Of a DNA stretch of 64,000 nucleotides, positions 1 to 11,535 are shown in pieces (position 1 is the stretch's first letter; each line of letters begins with the position of its first letter). The stretch lies in the NCBI GenBank assembly GCA_958450365.1, contig CAUEEP010000438.1, positions 1 to 64,000 of the forward strand, read 5' to 3'. The notes under the pieces were generated by a model. The model was given only the letters and a program-made list of their open reading frames with translations, did not search any database and was not told the DNA's origin. The translations under genes and the position numbers were made by a program. Source of the stretch: Mesorhabditis belari. Taxonomy: Eukaryota > Nematoda > Chromadorea > Rhabditida > Rhabditidae.

Positions 1-190
1 GGCCAGGTTTAGCACTTCATAATGCACCAATCCCTTGAAGTTCCACCAGCAACAGAGCATTATCTTCTTCCCATGGATATCAGGTTTGGGAGTGGTTTGA
101 GGGGTCTGCCCAGCAGATAGCCATTGATTTTTGCGTTTAACGTTCTCGTAGTTGATCCACGTTTCGTCAGAAGTGAAAAAAGTCGTTCGA
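1..190 (-). pseudogene. mariner transposase fragment, cut by the window edge
   Basis: The minus strand reads as the central part of a mariner-type transposase: the first catalytic Asp in 'TSDETW', then 'KRKNQWLS', 'PKPDIHG', 'CCWW' and 'GLVHYEVLN'. The rest of the catalytic domain would lie beyond position 1. The N-terminal half is absent; the sequence upstream (190-310) is unrelated. The same family, in better shape, is at 39690-40077. It ends just before the left palindrome arm starts, so it marks the outer edge of that structure. Confidence 0.8.
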
Positions 191-2107
191 TTTACATTTT
201 TGTAGCAAAATTGAGGCGACATTGACACGGGCCATTTTGTTGCTTTGGGTCAATTCGTGAGGAACTCATTTTCCAACACGATTCTTTTTCCCAAGTGTGT
301 AAATAGTTTTGAATGAGCAGAGTATAAAGACATATACCCAAATCACATAATATAACAAACACAAACAACAACAATCAAAATCAAATCAAAAATTCCAAAC
401 AAACAATTGCCTCGGGTGGGCTAAATCAGATTTGGAAGACGTGTCGTGATGGAATATGTGAGTGATTCATTGGGAGCGCAAGGAGGGAGAATCTCGTCTC
501 TTTTCCTTTTCTCTGGCTTTCCTTTTTCCCCACCAGTCCCGACTAATGAAATAGAATTTTTTGAAGCAAAGGAGAAAATGCCCCATATTCTTCCCAGTCG
601 GGCTTTATCCGGGTTTTCTCTGAAAGCTCTCGAATTTCTCAAATATTTTGCCGGTAAAAGAGAAAAGAGAGGCTATGGTCCCTTATCTATTGCCCTTCTT
701 ATACTCCCTCATAGCATATTCCCCTCTCCCCCATTCCCCCTTTCTTTTTGCCCCTTTCGGGGCAAAAAATCCATCGGCGAGTCTCGTCTCTTTAGCACCA
801 GTCACGAGTCGGTGGGTGGTCTCCTTCATCCCTGATAATGAGGAGTTTTTTTGAGGAACGTGGGGAGTTTAGATGGAAAGAAATAAAAAACCGCTTCTGC
901 ATAAAGCGAAAATAATTAAAGGAGTGCTCGCTCAAATGGAGAAATAAATTCATGATCGTTATACTGGCGCGTAAAAACTGACCCATTTGAGGAATTCTTC
1001 AACAAGAATTGCTTTCACTTTTCTAAGTTAAAGTTTTCACCTTGTTTTAAACTATAATATCTAACAAATCCAAACCCCAAGACCTTCTCCATTTTTGTGG
1101 GAATGAACCCTGGTGCTACCCAAAGAACTTCATTGAAGAAATTGATAAAAAATTGATACTTTCAATCCATACTTAAAAAAACCAGTGCGAAACGACCACA
1201 CAAAAACTCGAAGAAGAAAATAGATAAGGCCATTTGAGCCGGTCAATTTTTTGAAAATAATAAAATGAAATTGTGTTTTGGGTGATCTGCTGTGAATTTT
1301 GAGTCCTAAAGGGTTGTTTGGTGATAAATTGATGTTTTGTTTGAAAAGTGTGCAAGTTTTTTTGGCAAAATTGGACTTGGAAAACAAAACTTTTATGTTT
1401 GAAATACTAAGCACTGTACTCAAAGCCAGGCTGATCTTGACCAACTTTACAAAAGGAAAAGGAGATTACGGCAGTTTTTCCGTGATTCCAGAAAATTTCA
1501 GGAAATATACTCAGGAAAAAATTGTGTTACCAAGTGGATTATGATAGCAAAATGATTTTTAATATTAACTAAAGAATTCATCAATTCACATTTGAAGCAA
1601 TGTCGAGGAGCGAACCGTAGTTTTGATTCTTTAGATTTTCCACAACTCCTCAATCAAATCCAATAGATCCAAAATTCGTTAATTTTGAACAAATTTGCAT
1701 TAATATCAAGATCATCTGTGTATGATATAAATTAGTTGTGGAAAAATGCTTCACTAAAACACCGCACTCGAGGGATCTTGCCAAAAACATTTTTGTTCAA
1801 AAGCTTTGCTAGTTCAGAATGCAATGGAATGCAATGCATTAAATTAGAAACTACAGTGTCTCCAGCGGACTTTGGCATACTTCCTCTTTGAAAGCAGCCC
1901 ACCCAAAAGAGCTTATCTTCATCCGAAATTTCGCCCCTTAAAATTTCACAAAAACTCGGCTTAGGAATGCGTTATCTGTTTGCCCATAAAGTTTTCCAAC
2001 GATCGCCCCTTGTGAGTTCTCAGCTGACGTTTTTTTTCGATCCCCTAAATCCGGGTTTTTGCTGTTTTGGGCCGTGAACGTCGAGAGGCTTATCGAATCG
2101 AGCTTCC

Positions 2108-2275
2108 ATATAAATACAATGCAATTGCTCTTGCCTTGCTCTTCTCTTCGCCGTTCTTCTCGCCTTTGGTGCGTTAAAGTGTAAATACAATGAAATCTTA
2201 CTAAGCTAAAGCTCTAAAGAGTGACCTTTTCAGAACTGTGCCTTCTAAAAGGTACCTACTGTTAGAAAATAAATG
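2108..2275 (+). pseudogene. Left-arm copy of the tiny secreted-peptide gene, start lost
   Basis: Counterpart of the intact gene at 16872-17023. The TATA-like TATAAATA (2109-2116), most of the signal-peptide exon, the GTGCG donor, the acceptor before 2234, the stop and AATAAA are all present. However, about 60 bp between the TATA box and the signal-peptide codons is missing, including the ATG used in the right arm. The ATG now nearest (2119) is in another frame and gives no signal peptide. One residue of the mature part also differs (Cys for Pro). Probably non-functional. Confidence 0.6.
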
Positions 2276-2819
2276 CTCAAACAGGCAAGGTCCGATTGTG
2301 GTTCACTAACAAAAATGCTTTTAAGGTGTCTATAAGAAACTGTAGTATATTGCTCAAAGTTTTTGTTAGAAAGATAGCTCTAGCTTCAAAAGCCAGCTCT
2401 AGCTTCAAAATTTAAAAGAAATCAATGATTTTAGCCTCTGTTTCCATGGTCAACGCTGATCCCGTCCCGTTATGCGACTCATCTTGCCCGGTTAGTTCAA
2501 TTGTGAATTTGAAAAACTCGGACTCGTTACTGCAATTACTGATTGATTATAAGAAGGTGGGATCCGGGTTTACTTGGAAACATTAACATTAATGACACAA
2601 GTTTCTCATTTAATTTCAAAAATGTCCATTTTTAGAACGTCGCCACTTGTTGTTTCGCAAAAGGCTATTTGAATGGTGGTTCCTGCATGAGTGGAGCCGC
2701 CTTCTGCAGCTGAAAAACGACAAATCGAAAACGGCAAATCTCGAGTGTTATGTTCAATTCTTGTATTTTCTTGAATAAATTGTATTGGAAGACGTTTTTC
2801 ACGAAAACGACAAATGAAA

Positions 2820-4620
2820 TCAGATTTCGGGTGTCGAGTGAGAGCTCTTCGTCTTGGTGACCGTTATACTCATGAAGGATTGAGAAGTTGAGTTGAGTTG
2901 AGTTGTACTTTTCTTTTTCAGGAAGACCATGTTTAAATAACTAAGCAAGGTATGAAAGTTAAAACCGAGAAAATGTAGCAGAACCTCAGTCCAAGCGTGT
3001 AAATACATGTGGAAGCATTTGAGTTCAGTTGCAATGCCACAGTCGATAAGTAGTAGCCAAAGAATGGATATTGCACAATGGTGATCAGACTTGAAAGAAA
3101 ATAGTTCGAAAAATAGTATGTTGAGTTACCGATCATCTGAAAAGCGTTTTGTGACTCGTTTGGTATCTTCAGAAGATCCAATTTAATCAGTCAAGACTGA
3201 TAGATCAAAACAAACTTGTACAGACTCTGTATTGGCAAAAAGAAGGCAATTTAGATTATTATTTGTATATTTACTATATTTGTAGGTAACCAATTTACCC
3301 AATTGATCATTAAATGTTCTGAATCTAATCCAACCTGAACCATTAAACGTCTCTCCGCCATCGAGACTTTGGAATTATTCAGCTAAATCTCTCATCTCTT
3401 TGAGAAACACCATTTTAACTTACTTTTCGAAACTTTAAAAAAGTGAAAAAATCCATTGTGATCATGAAATATGTCAGAGTTGGCGTCACATACATATTCA
3501 CAATTGTACTATCTGTAAACGATGATACGCAGAAAAGCGAAATCGCTCCCGAATAGCAAATGAGAAACTGGAGGACGGTGTGTTTTGTTGTATACTTGAA
3601 GAGCATTCCATCGAAAGAAACGGCCAAGAAACGGCTAATCACATCTCGAGAGTGATGCACTTTTTTCAAACCTGATCGAGACAAAGAACTGACAAAATGC
3701 GTTCACGACGACCAAACTCCCGAAATAGTTGAAAAGCAAACCGGCGATGCCATCCCTTGCACATCTACAATTGAAATTTCTTTAAGGGGCGACCGATTCT
3801 CGTTAGAAGTAAATAATTCACTTGGCATTATTATATGCCTCAATACGCAAAATAACCGGTTGTTTTATGATTTTTCATCTAAAGCTAACAAATCCAAGTA
3901 GTCGCAAGGCAAGATTGATATTAAGGTCTTGAAAATGAGAGACTCCCGAAAAGTCAGTCCTGGGAAAGCAACAACAAGAGGGGTTTTCTCGTTTAAAATT
4001 AACCATATTTCCAAGATTATGTTTGAAACAGCCAGTCCAACAAGCAAACTGAAATTGTGGCTAGAACATTCAACGAGGAAATTTTTCTAGACTCAAACCG
4101 ATGTGAAAGCAGAAAATTTGAGCCAATCAACTGTTTTCTTACGCTATCTCAGGTCAATTCTGAGATATATTCTTTGTAACAACAATAACAATAAGACCAA
4201 TGAGTAAAGTTTTTAAGTATCATACATAAGTCTCATAAAGTTTTTTACCCAGTATTCAAAAAAACTTGGCACAGGCCGGTCGCCATTTTAAGTAACGTAT
4301 AGACGAATCGTTGCACATTTTCGCCCGTTAGGATTAGCCTGAAAAGTTCTTTTTGTGAGCCTATTCGAATTCCTACTGTAGTTAGCTGAGTGCCTTTAGA
4401 GTTACACTTCAGTAAAATTACAGTAACTTACCGAATACTCAGCAATAAGTCATCATTTCTGGCCGAGTAATAAATCGCGAAAACGTTTGTGAACACACCA
4501 ATAAAAAGCACCTGCATGCAAATGAGTTTTATTCTTTTTTGTAGCAAGACTCACCAAAAAGCATCCGTATGCGAAAAAATTTTGAAATCGCAGAAACGTA
4601 TCCCCGCTGATGGTTTTTCT
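2820..4620 (-). CDS. Seven-transmembrane chemoreceptor-like protein, left-arm copy (5' end uncertain)
   Basis: Nematode serpentine receptor-like protein, expected in the plasma membrane (sensory cilia in related families). Exons on the minus strand: about 4620-4555, 4511-4432, 4048-3890, 3764-3672, 3634-3424, 3136-2985, 2940-2820. All phases agree, and exon lengths 80, 211 and 152 match the right-arm copy or the complete paralogue at 42987-46046. Hydrophobic segments include 'VLFIGVFTNVFAIYY', 'LLVGLAVSNIILEIWLIL', 'LQFLICYSGAISLFC' and 'SSLITIVQYPFFGYY'. The tail is Ser/Thr/Lys-rich and ends 'SSHSTPEI'. The first exon (TM1) was not found, so the gene may be 5'-truncated. Otherwise no stop or frameshift is seen. 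The subfamily cannot be assigned without a search. The intron at 3671-3635 is only 37 nt. Confidence 0.75.
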
Positions 4621-5519
4621 GCAAGTTTTGTAGTATTTTGTTGAAAAATGTTTCGATCGAAAGTCCGATTATGAAAGTCTGTCTGGCAGCATACATCAGA
4701 TCAAAAATTATTCCTGGCTGGAAAGTACGAGCTTGTTTGATTTTGTAGCTTAATAAAATGCTTGACCTAGGCTTGACTTGACCAGGGTCGCTTTGAAGCC
4801 AAGTTCAGAAGCCAAGACTGGTCTTGCCTGGCTTGGCTTTGCTATGGGTCTAGGTTTACTACAAGCTTGGTCCACAAAAGTCCTTGCTCTGACTTCTGGC
4901 CTGGTCTGGCTTCTAGCTTACCAGCTTACCTGGTAAACCTGGCTTACTATGTAAGCTGGTAAATGGTCAAATGACCCGGCCTGGCCTTTATGCCTCTGGA
5001 CTAGTCTATGAGCCAAAAGCCACATTTTTAATTTTATGAGCCAGAATGAAAGAGTTTGCTTAGAAATAGATTTGCACCAGTACATATAAGAAATGACTTC
5101 TCTTTGCTATGCTTATGGCTATGAATGAATGGTACACACAGTCAGTCAACAAATCCAACCTGTTATGATCGACCCAACGACGAGCACCTCCAAAATTTCG
5201 CGAATTTTTTTCAGTACGCCCCTCATTACCTAAAATCGAGTTTAAATGTGAACAAAATCGAAACTGAATCTTGAAGGAAACTCGCAGGTTTATGATTCAA
5301 AAGTAAAATGATCTTTGATCTTAAAAGATCTTGAAAGATTTGGAAAGTCTTGGCTTTGCTGAATGACCAAATCCATCAAATGTTACCTCCTGAATGGTAA
5401 ATGAATAGCATCAATTGTTATTGTATCCATTAAAAAATGTGTTTTGCTTGTAAATATTGTATCCTCAAAAGAAATGGGCGCGTATGATAAAGTAAAAAAG
5501 AACACTATTTGTAGTTCTA

Positions 5520-5715
5520 TTAGGTTGAGTACTAATTCTTGATAACAATTTTTGTTTTTGTTGCATCAAAGAGTAAACCGTAGATTTTTATAAATTTTTA
5601 AAATGATAATCAAACATGCTTTCGACTAGCTTTCGGCAAAGTTTCATCCCGATCTGATAGCTGGGCTTCAAGCAGGAGTCTTTTGTTTGAAACCATTCGA
5701 TCCTGATCTAGGCCA
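5520..5715. repeat. Inverted repeat unit flanking a Tc1-like element (left)
   Basis: This stretch matches 7395-7600 in reverse complement: 'TTCATCCCGATCTG', 'GGCTTCAAGCAGGAG' and 'TTGATAACA' have inverted, diverged counterparts. The pair brackets the Tc1-like element at 5988-7307. Confidence 0.65.
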
Positions 5716-5987
5716 CATCGCACAACAAGAGTTTTTGTTTTTGGGGACTTCTCAAAGACTGAACTATATGTTTTTATAGAATTTTTGAAACATTGTTAGT
5801 ATTCAATTGTCGATTAGACAGCAGTTTTATCCTGTTTTGATTTGGCGTACAATCCCCAACCTTACCACGTAAACTTTTAGACATTTTAAAATTTACATTT
5901 TTTTCCGTTTCGAGCAACTTTTTAATAATTAATTTGAAATTTGAGTAATTTGGAATGTTGTCAAAGATTCTCAAAAAACTACTAGAT

Positions 5988-7307
5988 ATACAGGGTGCGG
6001 CAAAAGTTCTGATACTTTTTCTAAGAGAAAAAAGTTGCAAACTTTGGCAATATTAATCAAAAAAACGAAAACAAATTGTTTATTGAAGACAAAACTAACA
6101 AAAAATCATAACAAATGTTCAAAATTTCCACCCTTGGCCTCGATGCACTTCTTCAATCGCTTGCGGAAGTTGCCGACGATGGTCGCGCATTGCTGATGCT
6201 GAACAGTGATTTCAGCCCAGGCCCTCTTCAAAGCGGCTTTCAAAGAATCCGCGGAGCGAAACCTCTGCCAGAGATCTTGTCTTTCAAGATCGACCAAACA
6301 GAGAAGTCCAGGGGGTTCAAATCGGGCTATTCGACGGCCGGCCAAATGTTCTTACCCCAGTAGCCCGGAAACAACTGATTGCAGAGAGCGAGAGTCGAGC
6401 GGGCTCCATGGGCCGGCGCCCAGTCCTGCTGAAGGGTAAATCCAGTTTGTCCGAAATGATTCGCTGCCCAGGGCTCTAAGACACCCTTTAACACCTTTTG
6501 CTGGTAGACCTTAGCGTTGATTTTCACATTTCGATCGATGAACACAAGAGGCGTCTTTCCTGTGGCACAGATGCCGGCCCACACCATAACGGACTTCGGA
6601 AAATGTTGGCGGACCATCAATTTGGCTGCAAAAGTGTTTTTCAGACCTCGCTTGAGAAGTTGGCGATGGTTTTGACGATTGTGGATCGGTTGAACGGTGA
6701 AGATTTTCTCATCTGTGAACACAACCTTGTCCAAACGACCAGCAGCGACCAGGTGCAACATCTTCTTCGCTTTAGCCATCCTCTTTTGCTTCATGGCGTC
6801 GTTCAGGAAATGAGCCGGAGCAAATTTGTAGCTGGACATTCCAAGTTTCTTATGCACAATCCTTCGAACGCTTCTTTCGCTGGTTCCGAGGCTTGTGGCC
6901 ATCTTTCTCATTGAACGAGTGGGATTCCGACGGATTCGGCATCTGACTTTGTTTGTGCTCTCTGGAGTGACGGCTGTGGTTGGTCGGCCGCTTCTTGGAC
7001 GGTCCTGATCGTTGCCCCGCTCCTTGAATCGTTAAATGGGTCGATAGACAGACTTTTCCGGATATCCGGTGACTTGAACAATCTCCATCGGTATCTTTCC
7101 GGCTTTGTGCAACTCAAGTATCACAGTGCGCCTCTTTTTAGCATCCATATTGAAAGCGAACCTAAACAAAAAGCGTGGTTTCTTGTTAAAAATAAGGAAA
7201 AACAGTTTAACAAATGTTAAAAAACAAAAAGTGAGCCAAGTACTGTTTTTTGAAATTTTATACAGTCGTTTGAAAAAGAGTGTCAGAACTTTTGCCGCAC
7301 CCTGTAC
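5988..7307 (-). mobile_element. Tc1/mariner-superfamily transposon, full length, decayed
   Basis: Terminal inverted repeats start CAGGGTGCGGCAAAAGTTCT at 5991 and end with the complementary sequence at 7305, between TA dinucleotides (the TA target duplication of this superfamily). The single transposase frame runs on the minus strand between them. The element lies between two inverted copies of a local repeat in the palindrome spacer. Confidence 0.9.
6106..7148 (-). pseudogene. Tc1-like transposase with stops and a frameshift
   Basis: DDE/D transposase of the Tc1/mariner superfamily. It starts at the ATG at 7148 ('MDAKKRRTVILELHKAGK') with a helix-turn-helix region, a GRP-type motif ('PRSGRPTT'), a second HTH ('SERSVRRIVHKKLG') and the catalytic core: 'FTDEKIF' (first Asp), 'QQDWAPAHGA' (second Asp) and 'PDLNPLDF' (third). 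Lesions: a stop after 'EKSVYRPI', a TAG where 'SPDLN' would carry Ser, and a frameshift soon after 'SILKDKIS'. The C-terminus 'RLKKCIEAKGG' then continues in another frame to 6106. The third acidic residue in 'NPLD' is Asp, about 38 residues after the second Asp. Non-functional. Confidence 0.88.
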
Positions 7308-7394
7308 ATGTTTTTATTCAAATTATCTGCTGCAAAGTATCTACTAACGTTTGGCTGCAAATGTTTAGGAGTCGCAGAAAAATCTGGTTCACAG

Positions 7395-7600
7395 AAGATC
7401 AAAGAGTCCAAATCGACTGGTTTCAAACAAAAGCCTCCTGCTTGAAGCCCAGCCAATAGATCGGGATGAAACTTGGCCCAATGCGAGGCAATGCGTGTCT
7501 GATTATCATATTAAAAATTAATAAAAAGCTATGCTTTGCTCTTTGATGAGACAAAAAACAAAAAGTGTTATCAAGAATTAGCACTCACCCTCATACTTGA
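7395..7600. repeat. Inverted repeat unit flanking a Tc1-like element (right)
   Basis: Reverse-complement partner of 5520-5715, diverged; see that entry. No gene recognised here or in 7600-7970. Confidence 0.6.
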
Positions 7601-7974
7601 AACCAAAAAGAAAATGGATTTGTATACAAAAAAGAAATTGTAGCAAGCTTAAACAAGTCGCCTAAAGTTTAGATTCTGTGAAGAAATAAGCTTCTTGTTT
7701 ATTAGGAACACTTCTAATTAGCTCAATTTGTTGCATTCTAGAAGAAATTGGCTCTCTTAGAGACAATTCAAGGAAAAACTATCCAAAAAGTACCCACCGA
7801 CCACAAAACTTTTTCAACTATTAGTGCTCAAATGAAGAAATTGTTGTAACAGCTCGGAAAAGTTTGCACAGACCAGACCATGGCCAAAAATGGAACAAAC
7901 AAGCCCTGTTTAGATGTTAAATTATAACGTAATACTGGTGCATTTAAAACTTGGCAAATTTTCGGCCAAAACCT

Positions 7975-8130
7975 TTTCAGTAGGTCCATCATTACCTAAA
8001 AGCGAGTTTAAATGCGAACAAAATCGAAACTGAATCCTGAAGGAAACTCTCAAGTTGATAGATTCAAGAATAGAAAGATCTTTGATCTTGGAAGATTTGG
8101 AAAGTCTTGGCTTTGCTGAATGACCAAATC
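7975..8130. repeat. Third copy of the palindrome-arm inner end
   Basis: Direct, slightly diverged repeat of 5215-5385: 'CATTACCTAAAA', 'GAACAAAATCGAAACTGAAT' and 'CTTTGCTGAATGACC' recur in the same order. The inner end of the arm therefore existed as a separate repeat before or after the palindrome formed. Confidence 0.75.
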
Positions 8131-9854
8131 CATCAAATGCTACGAAGCTTCTCGTCTCTTCTCCATTCACTCTCCAATAATATCAAATGATCAGCTATTG
8201 TGAACCAGAGCCGAAAGATTCGCAAATAGACGAATCTTGCTCTCAAAGCAGTTTGCTCTATATCCAGAAAGTTGCCGAAGAATCGGCTAATGAGAATGAA
8301 AAGATGAAAGGGAAGCCAAGCGATTTGAAGGAGAATTCCGAGACTTTTTGAAAAGCTTTCAGGTGGATTTGAGCTTCAGACCGATCTATCAGAGAGCGGT
8401 AATAAAACCAGATTTAATTAACTCTAAAATCGGTTTAAGACCAGTTGCATCGGGCTTAGACCAGTTGCATTGGACAATCATTTCAGCCAATCAATCAGTT
8501 TACATAGAATCAAATCTTGAAACTGTCAAAAAAGCTTTCAATTTCAATGCTAATTCAAATTTAATCTTTTTTAGAGCTCATGCCCGTTGTGCGATCGAAA
8601 AGAAGCCGTTCAATGCTTCAAGGGCTCGAATTCGCTTGTTGAGTCTGAACAATATTCGAAAGTGTCTCAAACGGATTCGATTGGTTTGCAGATGGTTTAG
8701 ATGTAAAATTGTTTGTGGATAATTTGCGAATTTGCATTCTGATTTTGGACATAAAGAGATTATTTGAAGTGTTTGAATGACTTTTGCGTTGTGGACAGTT
8801 TGAGCGAAATCGAGGCTGGTCACTAGGTTGAAAAGCCGATTCAAAGCAACTTTAACATTAAATCACTTTAAGATTTATTTCACCATAGTCAAAGCATTAC
8901 ATCTTTTATCATAGCAATGTCATTTCACTCCATAATGCTTGAGTTTCTCACAATTTTTATCGAATTCACGCTTTTGCACTGGTTAATTAAGCTATTTTGT
9001 TTGAAATCATGCAAAACCTATTTAAAATCTTCTAAAAACTAAACTTAAAACTTTAGACTGTTTAGCGACTTTAGACTTTTAAGGCTTGCTACCGTTGGGA
9101 CTAGTTGAACCCGAGCCGTCCTGAAGCAAGCCTCTGAATGTGAATAAACAGCCTTGCCTGTAGACCAGTTCATTCAAATGTTTTTGAATATGTATCAAAT
9201 TTTGATCCGAAAAGAATTAACACCCTTTACACTTTATAGCGATTCTGGCTGTATGATCCCCCGGGTAACTGGTGACGAAGCAATTCTGGTGGTGACATTT
9301 CCTTGTAAGACAAACCACTCACACATACGAGTACTGTTAGATTCGACTTGCCGTGCTTAAAGAAGGCTTGCATTGTTTTGTAGTTGAACTGAAAGTTACA
9401 AATCAAATCGTACAAAAAAAGAATAAACAAATGAAAGCTACTGTAAAATGTAAAGTTTTTTTAATGGGATACCCTGTAAGGGACACCTGGATTTCCAGAA
9501 GAGTGGAATACTTGAGTTTTCAAGAAAGAGTTTGTCCTTGTTGTAAATGGTTTTCTTGAAATTTTACCGCTTCGGCTTCTCTAATGGTTCTCTAATTCTA
9601 ACTCTAACCACTTGTCTTCTCTCTGGGAAAAGATACCACTTCAAGCGCACAACACCATTAATTTATCGAGATTCGATGGGATTTAAGAAAGATCTGACAA
9701 GAAAGAGGAAAAATGTCGAATGAACTTGGCATATAAAGAGTTCTAAAACATTCTGTTCACAATTCTGAATTTATGTTCAAGTTTTTTTCTTTAACAATTT
9801 GTCTACTATTCAACCAAACAAACCAATTTAAACATACATCATACAGTTTAAAAC
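8131..9854. other. Spacer sequence, no recognisable gene
   Basis: The longest frames here (124 codons at 8348-8722 and shorter ones) show no domain, signal peptide or splice structure that I can support. A short direct repeat 'GACCAGTTGCAT' occurs near 8440-8470. Probably decayed repeat sequence. Confidence 0.4.
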
Positions 9855-10115
9855 TATTGGGTTGGTGAATTGAAAACTGTCGGACTTTGAACTAAAATTC
9901 ATTCAACATAAAACCATGAATCCATTCCAAATAATTTCCATTATTATTGACGACTTCTGCCCATTTTATAGGCAATTTGCGGATTCCTCTTTCGTAGTAG
10001 GATTTTGGTTTGTGTGTGAGACAAGTGTGAGACTCAAAATGGGTTTCATTTGAAGAAAGTGCTCAAACTGTCACAGATGACAATAGCCGACAGTTTTCAA
10101 TTCACCAATCCAATA
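9855..10115. mobile_element. Internally deleted mariner (MITE-like)
   Basis: Inverted termini 'TATTGGGTTGGTGAATTG' at 9856 and its complement ending at 10115, with TA at the outer ends. The minus strand still encodes the very end of a mariner transposase ('LPIKWAEVVNNNGNYF', then a stop near 9900). This shows it is a deletion derivative of an autonomous mariner and not an unrelated short repeat. Confidence 0.82.
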
Positions 10116-10134
10116 GTTGCAAACACCGAATGCT

Positions 10135-10640
10135 CACATTTGTAGCAAAGTACGCGAACAACGCCTGTTCTTTGCTGACAGTCTGATTGGTGGGAATTAT
10201 TTATCGATTTAGTTTTAAAAGTCAAACTGATTAAAACGAGTTGGGTTTCAGAAGGCTGCTGTTTGCGTTGCTAGCAAAAAAGTTAAGGGATCAAGCCTAG
10301 CTGACGGATAAAACCTCCCCCCAAGATGACAACGGGGGCCTTTCCCCTGTTGTCATCTTGGGGGGAGGTTTTATGCGCCATGAACCCTGTTTAACGGACA
10401 TCGAGATCGAGAAACGGACACAGTTGCTGGTTTGTGTTTGGAAAGTTTAAGAGTCTAACAGTTTAACTCGGAAAACTTTTGTTTTTTAAGGAAACTATTC
10501 CCGAAAATTGATTGATCTAGCTGCAATTCGAGATGATTGGCGAAAATGAGTCCAGGATATTTTCAAAGATTTAGGCTGTAAGCAGTTTTAGTTCAAAGGA
10601 TCTTAGCTCTAAACGTGGATTTTTGAATAGCTGAGTTCAT
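10135..10640. repeat. Spacer repeat unit, copy 1, with perfect hairpin
   Basis: Shares two blocks with 11536-12240: 'GTAGCAAAGTACGCGAACAA' onward, and 'TTGCTAGCAAAAAAGTTAAG' through 'GGCTGTAAGCAGTTTT'. It contains a strong palindrome at about 10310-10372, in which AAAACCTCCCCCCAAGATGA pairs with its exact complement around a G/C-rich loop. A further half-copy of the hairpin arm lies at 10950-10985. Confidence 0.85.
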
Positions 10641-11535
10641 TTGAGCAGAAGAAAGTCACCTCGACTTCCAAAAAAAGGGCTTTCTGGCACACGGAGACTT
10701 TTTCAAATGGTTTTCAGATGGTTTAATTATCCAAGTTTTCAGAATATGTTCGCGTTTACGTGCGCCGTCAAGGTACACACAGAATTTCCAAAAAAATCAA
10801 GTTTTTTTCGATAAAACTCCGATATTTTCCTTATTTTCCATCATTTTTTCAATCTTTTCTTTTCGAGTTTTATAAGTTTGAGTTCTGGACAGTACCTTTT
10901 GACACCAAAGCCATGAAAAACGGTGATTTCCCCCGATTCGGGGACACCCCGAGTTGTCATCTTGGGGGGAGGTCTTATGCGCTATTGCAAACTTGCTCTC
11001 TAGTTATCCTAAATTTAATTAAAAACGAATTTTGACTCTTTTTCTAGAATCACAACTCTTCAAATGAATTTTTATAATGAAATAGTCCACCAAATTTGTT
11101 TTAGTTTTCTGTAAATAGCTTTTATTAAGTTTGGGCTTCTGATTTATCAATAATTTAGATTAGAGTTTTGTCAAAGGTAATCCTTTTTTTATAAGTTTAA
11201 GCCAAGTTATGAGTTTTTTCTGGTACTTTTTTGAAATGTCTAGATTCCACCGAGAAACAATCACTTCAGAATTCTTTTTATGCCGTTAAAAAGAAAAAAT
11301 ATTGTGGTTAATGTGATGAACTAGACTAGTACAAGTCCACGAAATCCTTCCATAAGCTTAAAAAGCTGTTGCTCTGGTACTTAAACTTACCTAAATCACT
11401 CCAAAAACAGGATAAATCAAGCATATCCAAAAGCTTCGTAACATGATCTACAAAAGAGGCAAGATTAAAAGGTAATAAAACTCAATTCTTGCCTTGATTT
11501 CAACCCTGTAGTAAAGTACAAGCAAAGCAAAGTAC

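Larger units (their letters stand above)
311..5352. repeat. Left arm of giant inverted repeat (palindrome)
   Basis: This stretch reappears in reverse complement at 12823-18909 with only scattered substitutions and small indels. For example, the 129-codon frame at 446-835 is repeated exactly at 18774-18385, and the receptor exons at 2820-4511 match those at 13673-16335. Homology starts at 311 (pairing with 18909) and ends near 5352 (pairing with 12823). The arm holds a receptor gene, a decayed secreted-peptide gene, a GC-rich block at about 440-840 with a 10-bp-stem hairpin at 745-768, and a CTGG/CTTGG-rich low-complexity stretch at about 4750-5000. Confidence 0.93.

Noticed and set aside
745..768. 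Hairpin TTTTTGCCCC/GGGGCAAAAA as a bacterial-type terminator
   Set aside because: The window is clearly eukaryotic (spliced genes, poly(A) signals), so an intrinsic terminator is not expected; kept only as a structural note.
446..835. A 129-codon frame (mirrored at 18385-18774) as a protein gene
   Set aside because: Conserved between the arms only because the whole arm is duplicated. Composition follows purine/pyrimidine runs; overlapping frames on both strands are equally open; no start context, domain or splice structure.
8348..8844. Opposed 124- and 88-codon frames as a gene
   Set aside because: They overlap on both strands, carry no recognisable motif and lie in repeat-rich spacer sequence.
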